DNA from: Citrobacter tructae
GTDB lineage: Bacteria; Pseudomonadota; Gammaproteobacteria; Enterobacterales; Enterobacteriaceae
NCBI RefSeq assembly: GCF_004684345.1
Contig: NZ_CP038469.1
Location: 558,001-622,000 of the forward strand
Reading direction: 5' to 3'
DNA length: 64,000 nucleotides
The notes under the pieces were generated by a model that was given only the letters and a program-made list of their open reading frames with translations, made no database searches and had not been told where the DNA came from. Numbering within the stretch: position 1 is the stretch's first letter; each line of letters starts with the position of its first letter. This document shows positions 63,410 through 64,000 of this stretch, piece by piece. The translations under genes and the position numbers were made by a program.

Positions 63410-64000
63410 TTATTTGGAGATGTGAGCAATCAGATCCAGAACTTTGTTTGAGTAGCCGGTTTCGTTGTCGTACCAGGATACCAGTTTCACGAAGTTGTCG
63501 TTCAGTGCGATACCTGCTTTAGCATCGAACACGGAAGTGCAAACTTCACCGTTGAAATCGGTAGATACAACGTCGTCTTCGGTGTAACCCAGAACGCCTT
63601 TCATCGGGCCTTCGGAAGCAGCTTTGATTGCTTTCTTAATTTCTTCGTAAGAAGCAGCTTTTTCCAGACGAACGGTCAGGTCAACAACGGATACGTTCGG
63701 AGTAGGAACACGGAACGCCATACCAGTCAGTTTGCCATTCAGTTCTGGCAGTACTTTACCTACAGCTTTAGCAGCACCGGTAGAGGACGGGATGATGTTC
63801 TGCGCTGCGCCACGACCGCCACGCCAGTCTTTGTGAGACGGGCCATCAACGGTTTTCTGAGTTGCGGTGGTCGCGTGAACGGTAGTCATCAGACCTTCGA
63901 TAATACCGAAGTTGTCGTTGATAACTTTAGCCAGCGGAGCCAGGCAGTTAGTGGTGCAAGATGCGTTAGAAACGATGTCCTGACCTTCGTATTTGTCAAA
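63410..64000 (-). CDS. gapA: Glyceraldehyde-3-phosphate dehydrogenase, 3' part only
   Basis: Glycolytic NAD-dependent enzyme. The window holds the C-terminal ~196 residues through ISK; the N-terminal NAD-binding half is beyond the edge. Catalytic Cys in SNASCTTNCLAPLAKV and His-region residues with DLTVRLEKAASYEEIKKAIK are visible. Strong codon bias typical of a highly expressed gene. Confidence 0.97.
   Translation of the reverse strand, partial: FDKYEGQDIVSNASCTTNCLAPLAKVINDNFGIIEGLMTTVHATTATQKTVDGPSHKDWRGGRGAAQNIIPSSTGAAKAVGKVLPELNGKLTGMAFRVPTPNVSVVDLTVRLEKAASYEEIKKAIKAASEGPMKGVLGYTEDDVVSTDFNGEVCTSVFDAKAGIALNDNFVKLVSWYDNETGYSNKVLDLIAHISK

Noticed and set aside
1..64000. CRISPR arrays, rRNA genes, complete tRNA genes or replication origins
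   Set aside because: No regularly spaced direct repeats, no rRNA segments and no complete cloverleaf sequences were seen on either strand by eye.

Overview
The window is chromosomal DNA from an enterobacterium of the Citrobacter/Salmonella group, most probably Citrobacter. The core genes are close to Escherichia coli K-12 proteins as I remember them. However, icd is joined to the leuE-yeaR-yoaG-yeaQ-dgcP...gapA block, which lies far from icd in E. coli but near it in Salmonella. Assignments rest on recognising protein families by eye; no database search was run.

Left core (1-17.4 kb): nagK (cut by the window edge), cobB, the potABCD spermidine/putrescine importer, pepT, roxA, phoPQ with a clear PhoP box, purB, hflD, mnmA, nudJ, an unrecognised exported protein, rluE and icd.

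icd-integrated element (about 17.4-27.7 kb): the 3' end of icd is duplicated, as after integration of a phage 21/e14-type element. Repeats resembling integrase arm sites occur at both ends, but no integrase or structural head genes remain. The cargo is a DNA-methylase fragment, a zinc-ribbon protein, a tail fibre, a complete gtrA-gtrB-gtrC O-antigen glucosylation operon, a LexA-boxed dinI-like gene, an S24/UmuD-like protein, a tRNA-Pro-like scar, a PD-(D/E)XK nuclease candidate, a membrane protein and a small acidic protein.

Accessory strip (27.7-33.8 kb): an exported HKD nuclease, a membrane GGDEF protein paralogous to DgcJ, a decayed quinone reductase, an IS3-family transposase fragment, a membrane EAL phosphodiesterase, a DUF1294 protein and an unknown protein.

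Metal-uptake island (33.9-41.9 kb): a TonB-dependent receptor with a Fur-like box diverges from a five-gene NikABCDE-type ABC importer that carries a perfect NikR operator spacing (GTATGA-N16-TCATAC). It is followed by zinT with a near-consensus Zur box. Three metal regulators therefore appear to converge on about 8 kb, and this is the most interesting system in the window.

Right core (42-64 kb): ycaC, leuE, yeaR-yoaG with an NsrR-like site, a membrane protein, an FdhF homologue with cysteine instead of selenocysteine but a sigma-54-type promoter, yeaQ, the microprotein genes yoaJ and yoaK, dgcP, yoaF, yeaO, a glutamine-amidotransferase-like gene, nimT/nimR, yeaL, yeaK, dgcJ, yeaH-yeaG with a sigma-54 promoter, mipA, two small envelope proteins, yeaE, yeaD and the 3' part of gapA.
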